Positions 57,001 through 63,124 of a stretch of DNA of 64,000 nucleotides are shown here, one piece after another. Made by a program: the position numbers and the translations under genes. The notes beneath the pieces were generated by a model, which saw only the letters and a program-made list of their open reading frames with translations, made no database searches and was not told where the DNA came from. Source of the stretch: Monoplex corrugatus (Eukaryota > Mollusca > Gastropoda > Littorinimorpha > Ranellidae); assembly GCA_030674185.1 (NCBI GenBank), contig JAPXFY010000022.1:51212675-51276674 (forward strand), written 5' to 3'. Position 1 is the first letter of the stretch. Each line of letters starts with the position of its first letter.

Positions 57001-60000
57001 CGTATTTATACTGAAAGAGCCCCCGGCAACCCAACCGGGGACAAAGGGAAGCTGGTGGGTAGGCAAAAGGAGTGCAATGGTTAAAAGAGGAAAAATAAAA
57101 GTAAGTGGCTTTGATTCTACAAGCAACTTACAGGGACAGGAGGCCCAGCACCACCACTTCCCACTTTCATCAGACTAAGCAAACGATTGAAGGCCGACTG
57201 GTCCCCATCATCGTTGCGGGCAGAAGGAGTCCCTGAACCCATAGGGGCTGGGGTGGAGTGGGGAGTGGAAGCTGGGCTTTTGGGAGAGTTCTGGTGCATG
57301 TCTGCTTCCAGTTCTGTCACCGTTTTCATTTTACGTTGAACACCTAAACATAACAAACATATAGACAAGGACATGATTATAAAAGCAAATGACTTAAGAC
57401 ATGACAAAATTAATACACAATGCTACCTGCAAAAAGCAAAACTTGTTAATGGCTGATACCATGTCAACTACTTAAGTTATTTTGTGTTAGTGTCCTTTTG
57501 CAAAAGACAGGTATACACATGAATAACCATATCATATCAACACCAGAATATACAAATTTATATGCAGGAATTTTCCAATATTCTAAACAGCACAAACACT
57601 GTTCTGTATTTAAGTGGAATGCTTTTGTTTGAAAGATTTAATGCACAAAAACTGAACTTTGGATTTGTAAATGACAAAATCAGAACTTCCTGTGGGGAAC
57701 CAGAAAAACACGAAAATTGAATCAGAACGCATATTTAATACAAGACAAGACAGACGCAAATTTTCAGCCAATGGCCTTTGTCAAGCGTGAATGTAAGATC
57801 ACAAACACCAAATACAAAATCAGGAGAAAAAGACTGAAACTTCCCTGCTGCTTCATCCAGTGGGAGAAGAGGACTAAATGAAATCGAATGTGTTTGTGAG
57901 TAATAGTAAGAAGTGGGGAGAAGGGAGGCAAATATGATGTCAGAGGGGAAGTGAGATGAATTCTGCAATTTGAAAAGTGGTCATGCAATATTAGTATTGT
58001 TTTGTCCTGAAGAGGGTCCAGGGCTATAACTATGAAGTAAGGCTGATGCAAATGGATCATGCCAGTAGGTCGAAAATTTGCGTCTGTCTTGTCTTCTTGT
58101 ATTCAATAGGCGTTCTAATTCTATTTTTATGTTTTTCTGGTTCCTGTTTGCTTGAACGCAGGCAGTCGCACTTGTTTTGGATTTCCTGTGGGGAAATGCA
58201 GCATACATGCATGTGCATATAATTTGAGTACAGAACTATATTGACTAGATGTGTAGGGATGTTAATTCCTAAAATGCAATACCTGGTGGGACGTTGGCAG
58301 GACTGGCAGTGCCACTGGAAGAAGCACTGTCCCGAGCCCCTCCAAACAACATGGCCTTCAGCTGAGCTTCTGCATCCTGGGTCGAAAAGCTACCCCTTGA
58401 ACTAGGAGTAGCTGCACACAGAAAAGAAAAACATGTTTTTCATTTTTAAAAAATGGATTGCATTTACAAATACAAATGTAAGAATGGCTAAAGCACAGAA
58501 AGAAAAATGAAAGTAAAAAGTACAGTTTGTCCCATGACCCAAAGGTCATAATAGATTGAGACCTCAACTTTTCTTGTAGCCAGCATTTTAAGGGCAGTGC
58601 CCATCTATTCTCCCTCACTGCTTTACCTGACCTTGAAGTACATGGGTGGCCTAGATGCCATTCACATAGTTTTTCCTGGCAGAGTTGAACTCACACAGTC
58701 AAGACTGGCAGTGAGAAGCTCTACCTCCACATCAGTCAGGCCTCTTTTCATCAGGAGACATGCAGTAAATAACAACTGCTAAAAGATTTATGCTGGTTCA
58801 ATGGGAAAGTAAAAGGAGGCTAGACCATGACAGAACTGCGTTCAGAACTGATCTGTTATCAGGACTTATCTCTTCCTGTGTCGTCTTTTAACCACAACAA
58901 AAAATTTCTTAACATCATTAAAAAAGATCACTAGTATTTTCATCAAAGCATCAGTTAACCCCTTTCCTACCAAAAAAATAGGTCACTTTACTAACTATTG
59001 ACCAAGTAATGTTATGAGAGACTTCAGAAACACTCAAATTACGCCCGTTTTTTGCCATTTTTGCCGCTTCAAACGTTGTGTAAATTATGCAGAAAGAAAA
59101 TGACAAGAGTATACTCCCTTTGCCGGAAAAGGATTCACGTCAGCAATGCGGTCATTTTCTATTTATATACTCGAAATTGAAACTATGGTTCAGGGCATGA
59201 AATCCTCATGACGCGGTCCACAGAGAGAGAAAGCCGAGTCACGAGGATCTCGTGACGCGGTAGGGAATGTGTTAAAAGAAAAGTACAACAGCAATAAAGC
59301 CTACAAAAAACAAAACAAAAAAACATTCAAAAGGCAATTCCCCCTTGACTGCTTAGTTCATTTGACATACACACATGCTTCCCTTTTCCTTTCTGCTTAC
59401 ATACATATCCCATACACGGTAAATTTGTCATCAATTCACTCCACTCAAAGGGAAATGATATGCTGTTCTCCAAACTGAGGAAGGAACTGCCTAGAAACGA
59501 AGGTCCCCCTGACTGATGGATCATGGTACAGACTGCTGTTCTACACACCTGCACAGATGAGGCTGCTAAGCCAAGACCCATGGAAACAGTAAACAGGCCA
59601 ACTGAACAGAAGAGGATGAATACATTGGCAATGGATACAAGTGCTTCATTCATACTGAAGCCATCCTCGTTTACTAATCAGATTACATTCTGTTCATTCA
59701 AGCCTCACACTTTTGTTCTTTTCAAAATTCTGCATGTTGCGCGGCCTCTACGCAGGGTGCTTAAGTCTTACAGGGAGCTGAAGTTACCATGTGACTTCAG
59801 ATGACTCGGTAACTGAACGAAAAACAGTAACTAAACTAAGAAATGAATTGAACTAAATTTACATCTAGAAGATAAAGTTTACAATTATCTGAGGTTAGTG
59901 ACAGGAATTACAAATTTTGTGCCCACCTTGTCATCAACTTCAGATAACTGAGTGAATCTGCCCAACCAGTAAGCATTGTTTTTCACAATATATCTAAATG

Positions 60001-63000
60001 CCACATGTACAGAAATCTAAATCTGATTAGCAAGTACAAGCCAAGCTCAATACTCACTCTGGCTTCATATATTGTACATCAGACTGCAATCATTATGGCG
60101 CCAGTGGGTTGCCCCGTTTCGGCCAATTTTAGCGGCTTATACTAGTATGTGGTGCCAGCATACAACAATGTCATTACGACAAACTGTGGTAGCAAAGGGG
60201 TTAAAACATATCACCGTCTTTGTGCTGAATAGTTAATGGTGATATTAATCAAATTCAGCAAACAATTTCAGAAAGATTCCGTTTAAACGTCTGCCCATCC
60301 TCCACAAACGAGCCAATACTGATAAAAACTTACATGCATTGCCAGACTTTTCCAGGGCAGAGTTCTGGAAGAGGGCGGAGACAGCGGGTGTAAAGTTCTT
60401 GTGCTGGGCATTGTGTTCAGGGCTGTGGGTCAGGTTGTCCTTGTTGATGGGAAACTGGTGATAAAAGGGCTTGTCCCCAAACACGAGCTGCCCTCCTTGA
60501 GGTGGTGGGGAAGGCCCAGAAGGGCTTTTGGTACCCTCCAGCATGTCTGAAAGTAACAAAGTGGTGAAATACATGACACCTTTAATATTTACCAGGGTAT
60601 TTTAATTTAAATCCCCTTTTAATAAACATACATACCATATCTTACACATGCAAAAGCTCAGCTAATGCGAGTGACCATACTAACAGTAAAATACTCGACT
60701 AGGTGGTCAAGAAATCGGTGAAAAGATGTGTGCCACTAGGTGCCGCTGTTGAACCCACTCCAATCCCAACATCCGATTCCAGCTTGAGTGACTTGTGTCC
60801 TCTTTGTCTCAGTACTCCAAAGTGACAAGACCATACTCTCTGTGTTCCATTCAGTTTTCTCTGTCTAATGCACATTCCCCAAAGACTCATCACTAATTCC
60901 CAAAGAACTCATCACAGAGTTAACTCCACTATTCATCACTATTCCCCAAAGAACTCATCACAGAGTTAACTCCACTATTCATCACTAATCCCCAAAGAAC
61001 TCATCACAGAGTTAACTCTACTATTCAAAACAAATTTGACTGCCCGCGCCCAAGCAACCACAAACCAGAAGAACAAGAAAACCACTGCAAGCGCGTATCC
61101 AACAAGACAAAACAAAACAAGCGCAAATTTTGTTGGATACACGCTTGCAGTGGTTTTCTTGTTCTTCTGGTTTCTACTATTCAAAACTAATTTCCAAAGA
61201 ACTCAACCATTCCATTTCGAGGCGGCAGGGAAGTTTTTAGTCCCGTTTTTATTATCCATTGTTTGGTGTCTGTGATCTGTCTGTGACCGTGCGTTCGCGC
61301 TTGACAAAGGCTAGTTGGCCGAAAATTTGCGCTTGTTTTGTTTTGTCTTGTTGGATACGTGCTTGCAGTGGTTTTCTTGTTCTTCTGGTTTCTACTATTC
61401 AAAACTAATTTCCAAAGAACTCATCACAGAGTTAACTCCACTATTCATCACTAATCCCCAAAGAACTCATCACAGAGTTAACTTCACTATTCATCACTAA
61501 TTCTCAAAGAACTCATCACAAAATTAACTCCACTATTCATCACTAATTCTCAAAGAACTCATCACAAAGTTCACTATTCATCACTAATTCTCAAAGAACT
61601 CATCACAGAGTTAATTTCACTATTCATCACTAATTCTCAAAGAACTCATCACAAAGTTAACTCCACTATTCATCACTAATTCTCAAAGAACTCATCACAA
61701 AGTTCACTATTCATCACTAATTCTCAAAGAACTATCACAAAGTTCACTATTCATCACTAATTCTCAAAGAACTCATCACAAAGTTAACTCCATTATTCAT
61801 CACTAATTCCCAAAGAACTCATCAGAGTTAATAATTCCACTATTCCCAAAGAACTCATCACAGAGTATAATAATTCCACTATTCATCACTAATTCCCGAA
61901 AAACTCATCACAGAGTTAATAATTCCATAATTCATCACTAATTCCTGAAGAACTCATCACAGAGTTGACTCCTCTATTAAGTTAATTACCCAAGAACTGA
62001 CCATGGGACCGACTACTCAGGATTTCAGTTAAATTCAGATTACCTGTAGTCTAGCTGATCACTGAGACCATTGCTAACACCACATTAAAAACAACACACA
62101 GTCTAATTCATTGCTTCCGACCAAACATTCGATTGGAAGAAAAATACTCCAGTGCCACCATCCGAATATTCAGTCGGCGACCTTTCCTATTTTTAGCCAG
62201 AAAACCCCAACACTTTCAGGGACGTGTAAGATATCAACGGAAACTTCAGGATTCCCTCTATAAATCGATGCTAATTATGTATGCGACATTTTACGGTCTT
62301 TTCTGCCTGTGCGGTTGAAAAGGTGACCCCCTACAGCTGATTACTATTCAGCAACTGCAAACAATGGCGGATGAACTCACTTCAATACCAAGTGTCGATC
62401 GGGCCCGAAAAACAACTTATACAGCAAAAGAAGTTGCAGAAATCATTACTTGTGGAGCTGATTCTGATTTGCAGTCTGTTGATAAGAGTGAAAATGACGA
62501 AAATTTGGCGCATAAAGGCGATATTTCGATGTTGATGTCCGCAGTCGGACTTGACCCAGATAAAAGTTGGAGTGACATTACTAGCATTTGCGACCGTAAA
62601 AACGAAAGTACTGCTGCTCCTGGTGTGTTGTAAAGTATACTGAACAAGAAAAGACATTGTGTTGTGGGGTTTTCTGGGCTGGATGAAGAGATATGAATTT
62701 GTTTTCCTTTTAAGTCAAGATGTTTAAAACTCCGCGGCACAGGTGATTCACCTTTTTATTTACACTTGGGAAATGAAAAGGTGAAAGACCAACAGTTAAA
62801 AACAAAGCACATGATGTGCCTTTCAAGTCTGCAATGCATTTAAAAATGTTTCCCACACATATGATTATAAATGATAAAATCTACTGATTGCTTGTAAAAA
62901 TTACCATTCAGATAGTTGAAGTCTTCGCTGAGGTTAGCAGGACTGTTGCGGTGGTTCAGCAGCAAGTTGTTGTTGATGTTGCTGTTGGAGAAGCTGTCAG

Positions 63001-63124
63001 CCTCTTGCTGTTGCTGAGTTTGACTGCTGGTGCCCATGGCCTGTGCCGTGAACCACTTGCTGAAGCGACTGCCACTGGGGTCGTGCAATCCCATAACCTC
63101 CAAGTGCGGGTCTGGCAGCAGATC
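34692..63124 (-). CDS. EIF4ENIF1: eIF4E transporter gene 4E-T (EIF4ENIF1), all but the N-terminal exons
   Basis: 4E-T is a nucleocytoplasmic shuttling, largely disordered scaffold of P-bodies. It binds eIF4E through an N-terminal motif and recruits DDX6, LSM14 and PatL1 for translational repression and mRNA decay. Sixteen exons, in transcript order: 62905-63124, 60334-60546, 58283-58411, 57132-57343, 55044-55109, 53868-54164, 52907-53222, 49825-49928, 48638-48786, 47202-47304, 46235-46340, 44493-44713, 42409-42532, 40962-41330, 39821-40075, 34692-34876. They sum to 3069 nt (1022 aa plus stop) with every phase consistent. Anchors to human 4E-T, from memory: SRFSKWF (human SRFSRWF), SAFNRLLSLMK (TAFNKLVSTMK), AFTPTSVIRKM (SFTPTSVIRKM) and the C-terminus LKWFGPEVLKTQLPSMP (LAKWFGSDVLQQPLPSMP). 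Gln-, Pro- and Gln-Ala-rich expansions make this part alone longer than full human 4E-T (about 985 aa). The eIF4E-binding region is outside the window. Confidence 0.94.
35845..36110. mobile_element. Possible pogo/Tigger-like element remnant
   Basis: cagtaaaaccccgataacc, then gggtccagatgaccagg, resembles the CAGT-starting inverted repeat of Tigger-like elements, and aagttaactgaagtgcc near 36078 fits an inner repeat. No transposase and no clear second end. Confidence 0.3.
36998..37143 (+). other. Possible terminal exon of a nested + strand transcript
   Basis: A good acceptor (atttctctattgcag, ending 36997) is followed by 25 open codons ELRDLFLNGEWSHILLEVFF and GRWLC, stop TAA 37073-37075, then AATAAA at 37138-37143. 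The layout is that of a last exon, but the peptide matches nothing known to me and no upstream exon was found. Confidence 0.25.
37963..38120. repeat. (TG)n microsatellite with TGCG tail
   Basis: TG array interrupted by TTG and TTGCG, passing into a cgcg/tgcg-rich stretch to about 38175. Confidence 0.97.
38817..38880. repeat. (GA)n microsatellite
   Basis: GA array of about 64 bp. Confidence 0.97.
38957..39046. repeat. (CA)n microsatellite
   Basis: About 45 uninterrupted CA units. Confidence 0.98.
39667..39687. repeat. Poly(G) run
   Basis: About 20 consecutive G on the + strand in AT-rich intron. Confidence 0.95.
39821..40075 (-). CDS. EIF4ENIF1: EIF4ENIF1 penultimate exon
   Basis: It encodes MNAMNQLAALQAQQQRMIDP, then a Pro/Ser segment and IKRSFSPAHSIFSQGNKP. 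Acceptor tttcag, donor gtaggt. The NQLAALQAQQQ helix parallels the LAMVQQQLQR helix of human 4E-T at the same relative place. Confidence 0.87.
40076..40961. other. EIF4ENIF1 intron with MITE and LINE fragments
   Basis: A MITE-like copy at 40246-40378 (ccctttgactcttgcaccct left, gggagtcaaaggg right) and a second copy of the minus-strand LINE tail seen at 13200-13800 (40590-40830). Confidence 0.6.
40590..40830 (-). pseudogene. LINE ORF C-terminal fragment, second copy
   Basis: tttgatagcttggtaaagat, gtcatcctccagtattgtca and ttctggtcttgctgagga parallel the fragment at 13460-13710 at the DNA level. Heavily decayed; it lacks the 21-bp expansion. Confidence 0.65.
40962..41330 (-). CDS. EIF4ENIF1: EIF4ENIF1 large Pro/Gln exon
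   Basis: It encodes SAEPVSTGLPNALSQPRPVT, PIMGTPTTGGGGFDLNKLLE, a run of 7 Gln, a Pro-rich segment (PPHMAAPIPRPLGAGP) and QASMQNAMFMQQVNR. FDLNKLLEQ is a short helix before the Gln run. Acceptor gtgcag, donor gtgagt. The composition matches the Pro/Gln/His-rich C-terminal third of 4E-T. Confidence 0.87.
41331..42408. other. EIF4ENIF1 intron with MITE end and SINE
   Basis: A G run (41420-41434), TTAA MITE ends near 41486-41570 (ttaaccctttgactccttca), and a SINE-like copy near 42070-42300. Confidence 0.5.
42070..42300 (+). mobile_element. Possible tRNA-derived SINE
   Basis: ttagttggcttggaggtaga resembles an A box, followed by a weak B-box region (catgaatttgaccttg). No second copy confirmed. 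Confidence 0.35.
42409..42532 (-). CDS. EIF4ENIF1: EIF4ENIF1 coding exon, Pro/Met-rich
   Basis: It encodes TIFGGAPPMAGHIKSVPMIR and PMVGQPVAPPPSATGGRPIV. The VPMIRP motif resembles the VPMVRP of human 4E-T. Acceptor tgccag, donor gtgagt; starts in phase 0 and ends in phase 1. Confidence 0.88.
43014..43248. repeat. 47-bp minisatellite, 5 copies
   Basis: Units start ttactactgctgtgctgaag at 43061, 43108, 43155 and 43202, with a first slightly diverged copy from 43014. The last four are nearly identical, so amplification is recent. Confidence 0.98.
43735..44045 (+). mobile_element. Interspersed repeat family B copy
   Basis: It contains aaaaactggcctgtttgctg, cccatctta, ggcagatttgg and catatggaatagtccaag, in the same order as 56300-56455. 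Confidence 0.65.
44493..44713 (-). CDS. EIF4ENIF1: EIF4ENIF1 coding exon, acidic/Ser-rich
   Basis: It encodes TPKTEKRGSESFEDSAVGSS, a Ser/Asn segment, and GASQEESPFLHHGPEVFEDK. Acceptor aaacag, donor gtgaat. The first Asp codon is completed across the junction. Probably a disordered linker after the FTPTSVIRKM block. Confidence 0.86.
44714..46234. other. EIF4ENIF1 intron, no clear element
   Basis: T/G-rich runs (44900-44945) and a short cac/gcac stretch (45540-45600). Nothing else recognised. Confidence 0.45.
46235..46340 (-). CDS. EIF4ENIF1: EIF4ENIF1 exon with FTPTSVIRKM motif
   Basis: It encodes PAIMAFTPTSVIRKMHSDRV and SEKEKQAKESDEDVG. FTPTSVIRKM is identical in human 4E-T (SFTPTSVIRKM), where an acidic/Lys segment also follows. 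Acceptor taccag, donor gtgagg. Confidence 0.93.
46341..47201. other. EIF4ENIF1 intron with family-D fragment
   Basis: 46506-46600 shares gactgcccgcg, ccagaagaacaag and acaagacaag with the inverted-repeat element at 61038-61110. Confidence 0.5.
47202..47304 (-). CDS. EIF4ENIF1: EIF4ENIF1 coding exon, Thr-rich
   Basis: It encodes DNRDKSPIQPQPATVASKTS and LPATPTTTTTTQAK. Acceptor gtgtag, donor gtaagt. An interspersed repeat begins only about 26 nt upstream of its acceptor on the transcribed strand. Confidence 0.84.
47305..48637. other. EIF4ENIF1 intron with family-A copy
   Basis: A minus-strand family-A element (47331-47852) starts about 26 nt from the exon. A MITE end (ttaaccctttcgttccttca, about 47870) follows. 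The rest is unrecognised. Confidence 0.6.
47331..47852 (-). mobile_element. Interspersed repeat family A
   Basis: It begins gtttaaagtccaactgactg, cagagccatatcagggctac, and ends tttatactgagagagcctcc with gggatccccatgggg. Full-length relative to 56505-57040. Confidence 0.8.
48638..48786 (-). CDS. EIF4ENIF1: EIF4ENIF1 helical exon
   Basis: It encodes TTSGMRSPVLQRVPSPQELK then AHTQAIMQTALIKRKLEDQ and KERYLKKQQER. SPQELKAHTQAIMQTALIKR reads as a charged amphipathic helix in an otherwise disordered protein, so it may be a partner-binding helix. Acceptor ttccag, donor gtcagt; ends in phase 2 and joins G of the next exon to complete Arg. Confidence 0.88.
48787..49824. other. EIF4ENIF1 intron with SINE and MITE end
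   Basis: A tRNA-derived SINE (49290-49590) and a TTAA MITE end (49749-49793, gtagtgaaagggttaa). Confidence 0.6.
49290..49590 (-). mobile_element. tRNA-derived SINE, well preserved
   Basis: The minus strand starts gtcgccctggtgtagtggtt with a good A box (gtgtagtggttagtgc) and B box (ggttgtggggttgagtcc), a tRNA-like Pol III promoter. The body (ctggcatcaaccaggcctc, gatacctgcagtgctgg in + reading) matches the copy at 8516-8765. Confidence 0.8.
49825..49928 (-). CDS. EIF4ENIF1: EIF4ENIF1 coding exon
   Basis: It encodes FSQQPPMHLSAPSPIHPVQL and GPLAGQALTSNTLT. Acceptor tttcag, donor gtaggt. Two bases complete the Met codon split with the previous exon, and it ends in phase 0. Confidence 0.85.
50340..51300 (-). 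pseudogene. DIRS-like retroelement fragment, RNase H region
   Basis: Minus-strand pieces in order: NHSHLDILNILGKNMCKAIV, HVAVRLSVNITFI (usual VRxDNTTAVxYI), AKRLLRWSIS (usual AKxIWxWCI), ATHHSARLVNE (usual ADxxSR near it), HHKVTRKARE and FRTYCLCPFNF (usual YCFCPFNL). Order and spacing fit the RNase H region of DIRS-type elements. Many stops and frame changes; the RT and tyrosine recombinase are not identified. Confidence 0.5.
52100..52775 (-). pseudogene. Mariner-like transposase fossil
   Basis: The minus strand reads SLERPFEVTDEKNVKEV (usual GRPSTSRTEENVKKV), SYGSVHAIF, AAKWIPHILTEDQKEV (usual CAKWVPRLLTPEQKE) and CEDSVKRIEN. This is the HTH and linker region of a mariner transposase with stops throughout. 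The terminal region near 52740 is shared with 54820-54880. Confidence 0.78.
52834..52864. repeat. (CA)n microsatellite (TG on the EIF4ENIF1 strand)
   Basis: A short CA array after a C10 run, about 40 nt downstream of a donor in the gene's sense. Confidence 0.96.
52907..53222 (-). CDS. EIF4ENIF1: EIF4ENIF1 proline-rich exon
   Basis: It encodes VPVIQHPGQPPPPQPPQIMV, then QDPIMNFLQQNPKIVMKPAS and a Pro/Ser segment ending ARVPSPI. Acceptor acacag, donor gtgagt. PIMNFLQQNPKIVMKP is the only non-low-complexity stretch. A (TG)n tract lies about 40 nt after the donor on the transcribed strand. Confidence 0.88.
53223..53867. other. EIF4ENIF1 intron, no feature recognised
   Basis: AT-rich; a short imperfect direct repeat (agtctaag with aaacataa, 53400-53465). 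Confidence 0.45.
53868..54164 (-). CDS. EIF4ENIF1: EIF4ENIF1 exon with Gln-Ala repeat and polyQ
   Basis: It encodes ALLRNKEQQRQIQQQTLQSM, a Pro/Gln segment, a long alternating Gln-Ala tract from a hexanucleotide repeat (about 53966-54060), VQQLHHQLQ, then a run of 12 Gln and AGLQAQGVMSK. 99 codons, phase 0 at both ends; acceptor ttgcag and donor gtaagt. LLRNKEQQRQIQQQ looks like a short helix or coiled coil. Two other frames are also open here as GS and EP repeats, which are shadows. Confidence 0.87.
53966..54060. repeat. Coding hexanucleotide repeat (Gln-Ala)n
   Basis: gagcct repeats about 15 times on the + strand, with gtgcct and cttgag variants at its edges, and encodes alternating Gln and Ala of 4E-T on the minus strand. 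Confidence 0.97.
54165..55043. other. EIF4ENIF1 intron with mariner end
   Basis: Most of 54540-54920 is a second copy of the mariner-like element end; the rest is unrecognised. Confidence 0.55.
54540..54920 (-). mobile_element. Mariner-like element, 5' end copy
   Basis: gtcccacatatactttgtag, gcaccaggacttcctttata and agcactgtgacaattactt align in order with the 52590-52745 element end. The transposase body is missing. Confidence 0.65.
55044..55109 (-). CDS. EIF4ENIF1: EIF4ENIF1 22-codon exon
   Basis: It encodes RMPDQRSLSPSVGVQAHNEF followed by TQ. It is flanked on the minus strand by ttttttcag and gtaggt and is exactly 66 nt, so phase is kept whether it is used or skipped. It could be an alternative cassette exon; that is an inference. 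Confidence 0.78.
56165..56455 (+). mobile_element. Interspersed repeat family B copy
   Basis: aaaaactggcctgttcactg, gggagtctgccagataactg, gcaggtttgg and ctcctggatcaattccaaac. It shares the order of blocks with 43735-44045 and 18690-18910. Confidence 0.68.
56505..57040 (-). mobile_element. Interspersed repeat family A, complete copy
   Basis: It begins ttgtttaaagcccagccgac and cagagccatatcagggctat, and ends gtatttatactgaaagagcc with cggcaacccaaccgggg. In its own sense it starts ccccggttgggttgccgggg, a short hairpin, followed by TATAAATA. Confidence 0.82.
57132..57343 (-). CDS. EIF4ENIF1: EIF4ENIF1 coding exon with AFNRLLSLMK motif
   Basis: It encodes QRKMKTVTELEADMHQNSPK, a Pro/Ser linker and DDGDQSAFNRLLSLMKVGSG. 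The DGDQSAFNRLLSLMK block matches human 4E-T DGDMTAFNKLVSTMK, one of the clearest anchors for the gene. Acceptor gtttag, donor gtaagt. Confidence 0.92.
57344..58282. other. EIF4ENIF1 intron with family-D element
   Basis: Most of 57690-58180 is a terminal-inverted-repeat element; the rest is unrecognised. Confidence 0.6.
57690..58180. mobile_element. Terminal-inverted-repeat element, family D
   Basis: Left gacaagacagacgcaaattt (about 57743) pairs with right aaatttgcgtctgtcttgtc (58073-58092), and the symmetry extends outward (gaaccagaaaaacac left, ttttctggttcc right) for roughly 80 bp. Inside the left arm lies gcctttgtcaagcgtgaatg. Family members are at 61062-61394, 46506-46600 and about 44370-44445. 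It is non-coding. Confidence 0.75.
58283..58411 (-). CDS. EIF4ENIF1: EIF4ENIF1 coding exon
   Basis: It encodes TPSSRGSFSTQDAEAQLKAM then LFGGARDSASSSGTASPANV. The short amphipathic DAEAQLKAMLFGG segment is the likely conserved core. Acceptor gtgcag, donor gtattg; two bases at the start and one at the end of split codons fit the flanking exons. Confidence 0.85.
58530..58700. mobile_element. Short repeat family C copy
   Basis: cagtttgtcccatgacccaa and gagacctcaacttttcttg match 24100-24200; gggcagtgcccatctattct parallels 63290-63310. Confidence 0.55.
58955..59275. mobile_element. TTAA-bounded MITE (piggyBac type)
   Basis: 321 bp from TTAA 58955-58958 to TTAA 59272-59275. The left end ttaacccctttcctacc and the right end ggtagggaatgtgttaa are inverted repeats matching at 14 of 17 positions. 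The interior is CpG-rich near the right end with repeated tgacgcggt. The left end is an even better partner (16 of 17) for the isolated terminus at 60188-60204, so a 1250-bp element with an internal loss is an alternative. Confidence 0.75.
60334..60546 (-). CDS. EIF4ENIF1: EIF4ENIF1 coding exon
   Basis: It encodes MLEGTKSPSGPSPPPQGGQ, then LVFGDKPFYHQFPINKDN and FTPAVSALFQNSALEKSGNA. Acceptor tttcag and donor gtaagt on the minus strand. Phases match both neighbours. Pro/Ser-rich and probably disordered; no direct human alignment recalled, so identity rests on the joined frame. Confidence 0.85.
60880..61980. repeat. 46-bp satellite array, about 20 copies, interrupted
   Basis: The unit is ccccaaagaactcatcacag then agttaactccactattcatc and actaat. 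Copies are tandem, with losses and ctcaaag/cccgaaa variants to the right. Interrupted at 61038-61394 by a family-D element that is itself flanked by satellite. Confidence 0.95.
61062..61394. mobile_element. Family-D element with long inverted repeats inside the satellite
   Basis: The left arm 61062-61130 (aaaccagaagaacaagaaaa ... gcgcaaattt) is the near-perfect inverse of 61324-61394. A third, 43-bp arm copy at 61131-61173 lies next to the left arm and forms a tight hairpin (42 of 43 paired). Satellite sequence (tctactattcaaaactaatt) follows both right arms. Confidence 0.88.
62364..62633 (+). CDS. Small intact ORF resembling a piggyBac transposase N-terminus
   Basis: 89 codons from a good start context (acaatggcgg) to TAA. 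It begins MADELTSIPSVDRARKTTYT, continues AKEVAEIITCGADSDLQSVD and ends STAAPGVL. TYTAKEVAEII with the DSD/acidic run that follows resembles the N-termini at 5951 ([12 protein letters not shown]) and 26400 (FTAVEVIECF), so it is probably a truncated piggyBac N-terminus. It has no stops or frameshifts, unlike those two. It lies in an EIF4ENIF1 intron, opposite strand. No DDE domain follows. Expression and function are unknown. Confidence 0.4.
   Translation: MADELTSIPSVDRARKTTYTAKEVAEIITCGADSDLQSVDKSENDENLAHKGDISMLMSAVGLDPDKSWSDITSICDRKNESTAAPGVL
62905..63124 (-). CDS. EIF4ENIF1: EIF4ENIF1 coding exon (most 5' in window)
   Basis: It encodes DLLPDPHLEVMGLHDPSGSR then FSKWFTAQAMG, a Gln run and a Ser/Asn-rich tail to LSEDFNYLN. 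SRFSKWF matches the block after the DDX6-binding region of human 4E-T. Donor gtaatt on the minus strand (62904). The acceptor is read as the minus-strand tgtgcag just above 63124; an AG nine bases earlier would add PVQ, so this edge is less certain. Confidence 0.82.

Larger units (their letters stand above)
55110..57131. other. EIF4ENIF1 intron with family A and B copies
   Basis: A family-B copy (56165-56455), a family-A copy (56505-57040) and a MITE end (57042-57084). 55110-56160 has T-rich tracts and nothing else recognised. Confidence 0.6.
58412..60333. other. EIF4ENIF1 intron with piggyBac-type MITE
   Basis: A family-C copy (58530-58700), a TTAA-bounded MITE (58955-59275), and an isolated TTAA terminus (60188-60204, ggtagcaaaggggttaa). 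59276-60100 is otherwise unrecognised. Confidence 0.6.
60547..62904. other. EIF4ENIF1 intron with 46-bp satellite
   Basis: It is dominated by the 46-bp satellite (60880-61980) and its inserted inverted-repeat element, then a small + strand ORF (62364-62633). 62640-62900 is unrecognised. Confidence 0.65.

Noticed and set aside
60880..61980. Possible CRISPR-like array of regular repeats
   Set aside because: The 46-bp units are directly tandem with no unique spacers, and the DNA is eukaryotic; it is a satellite.
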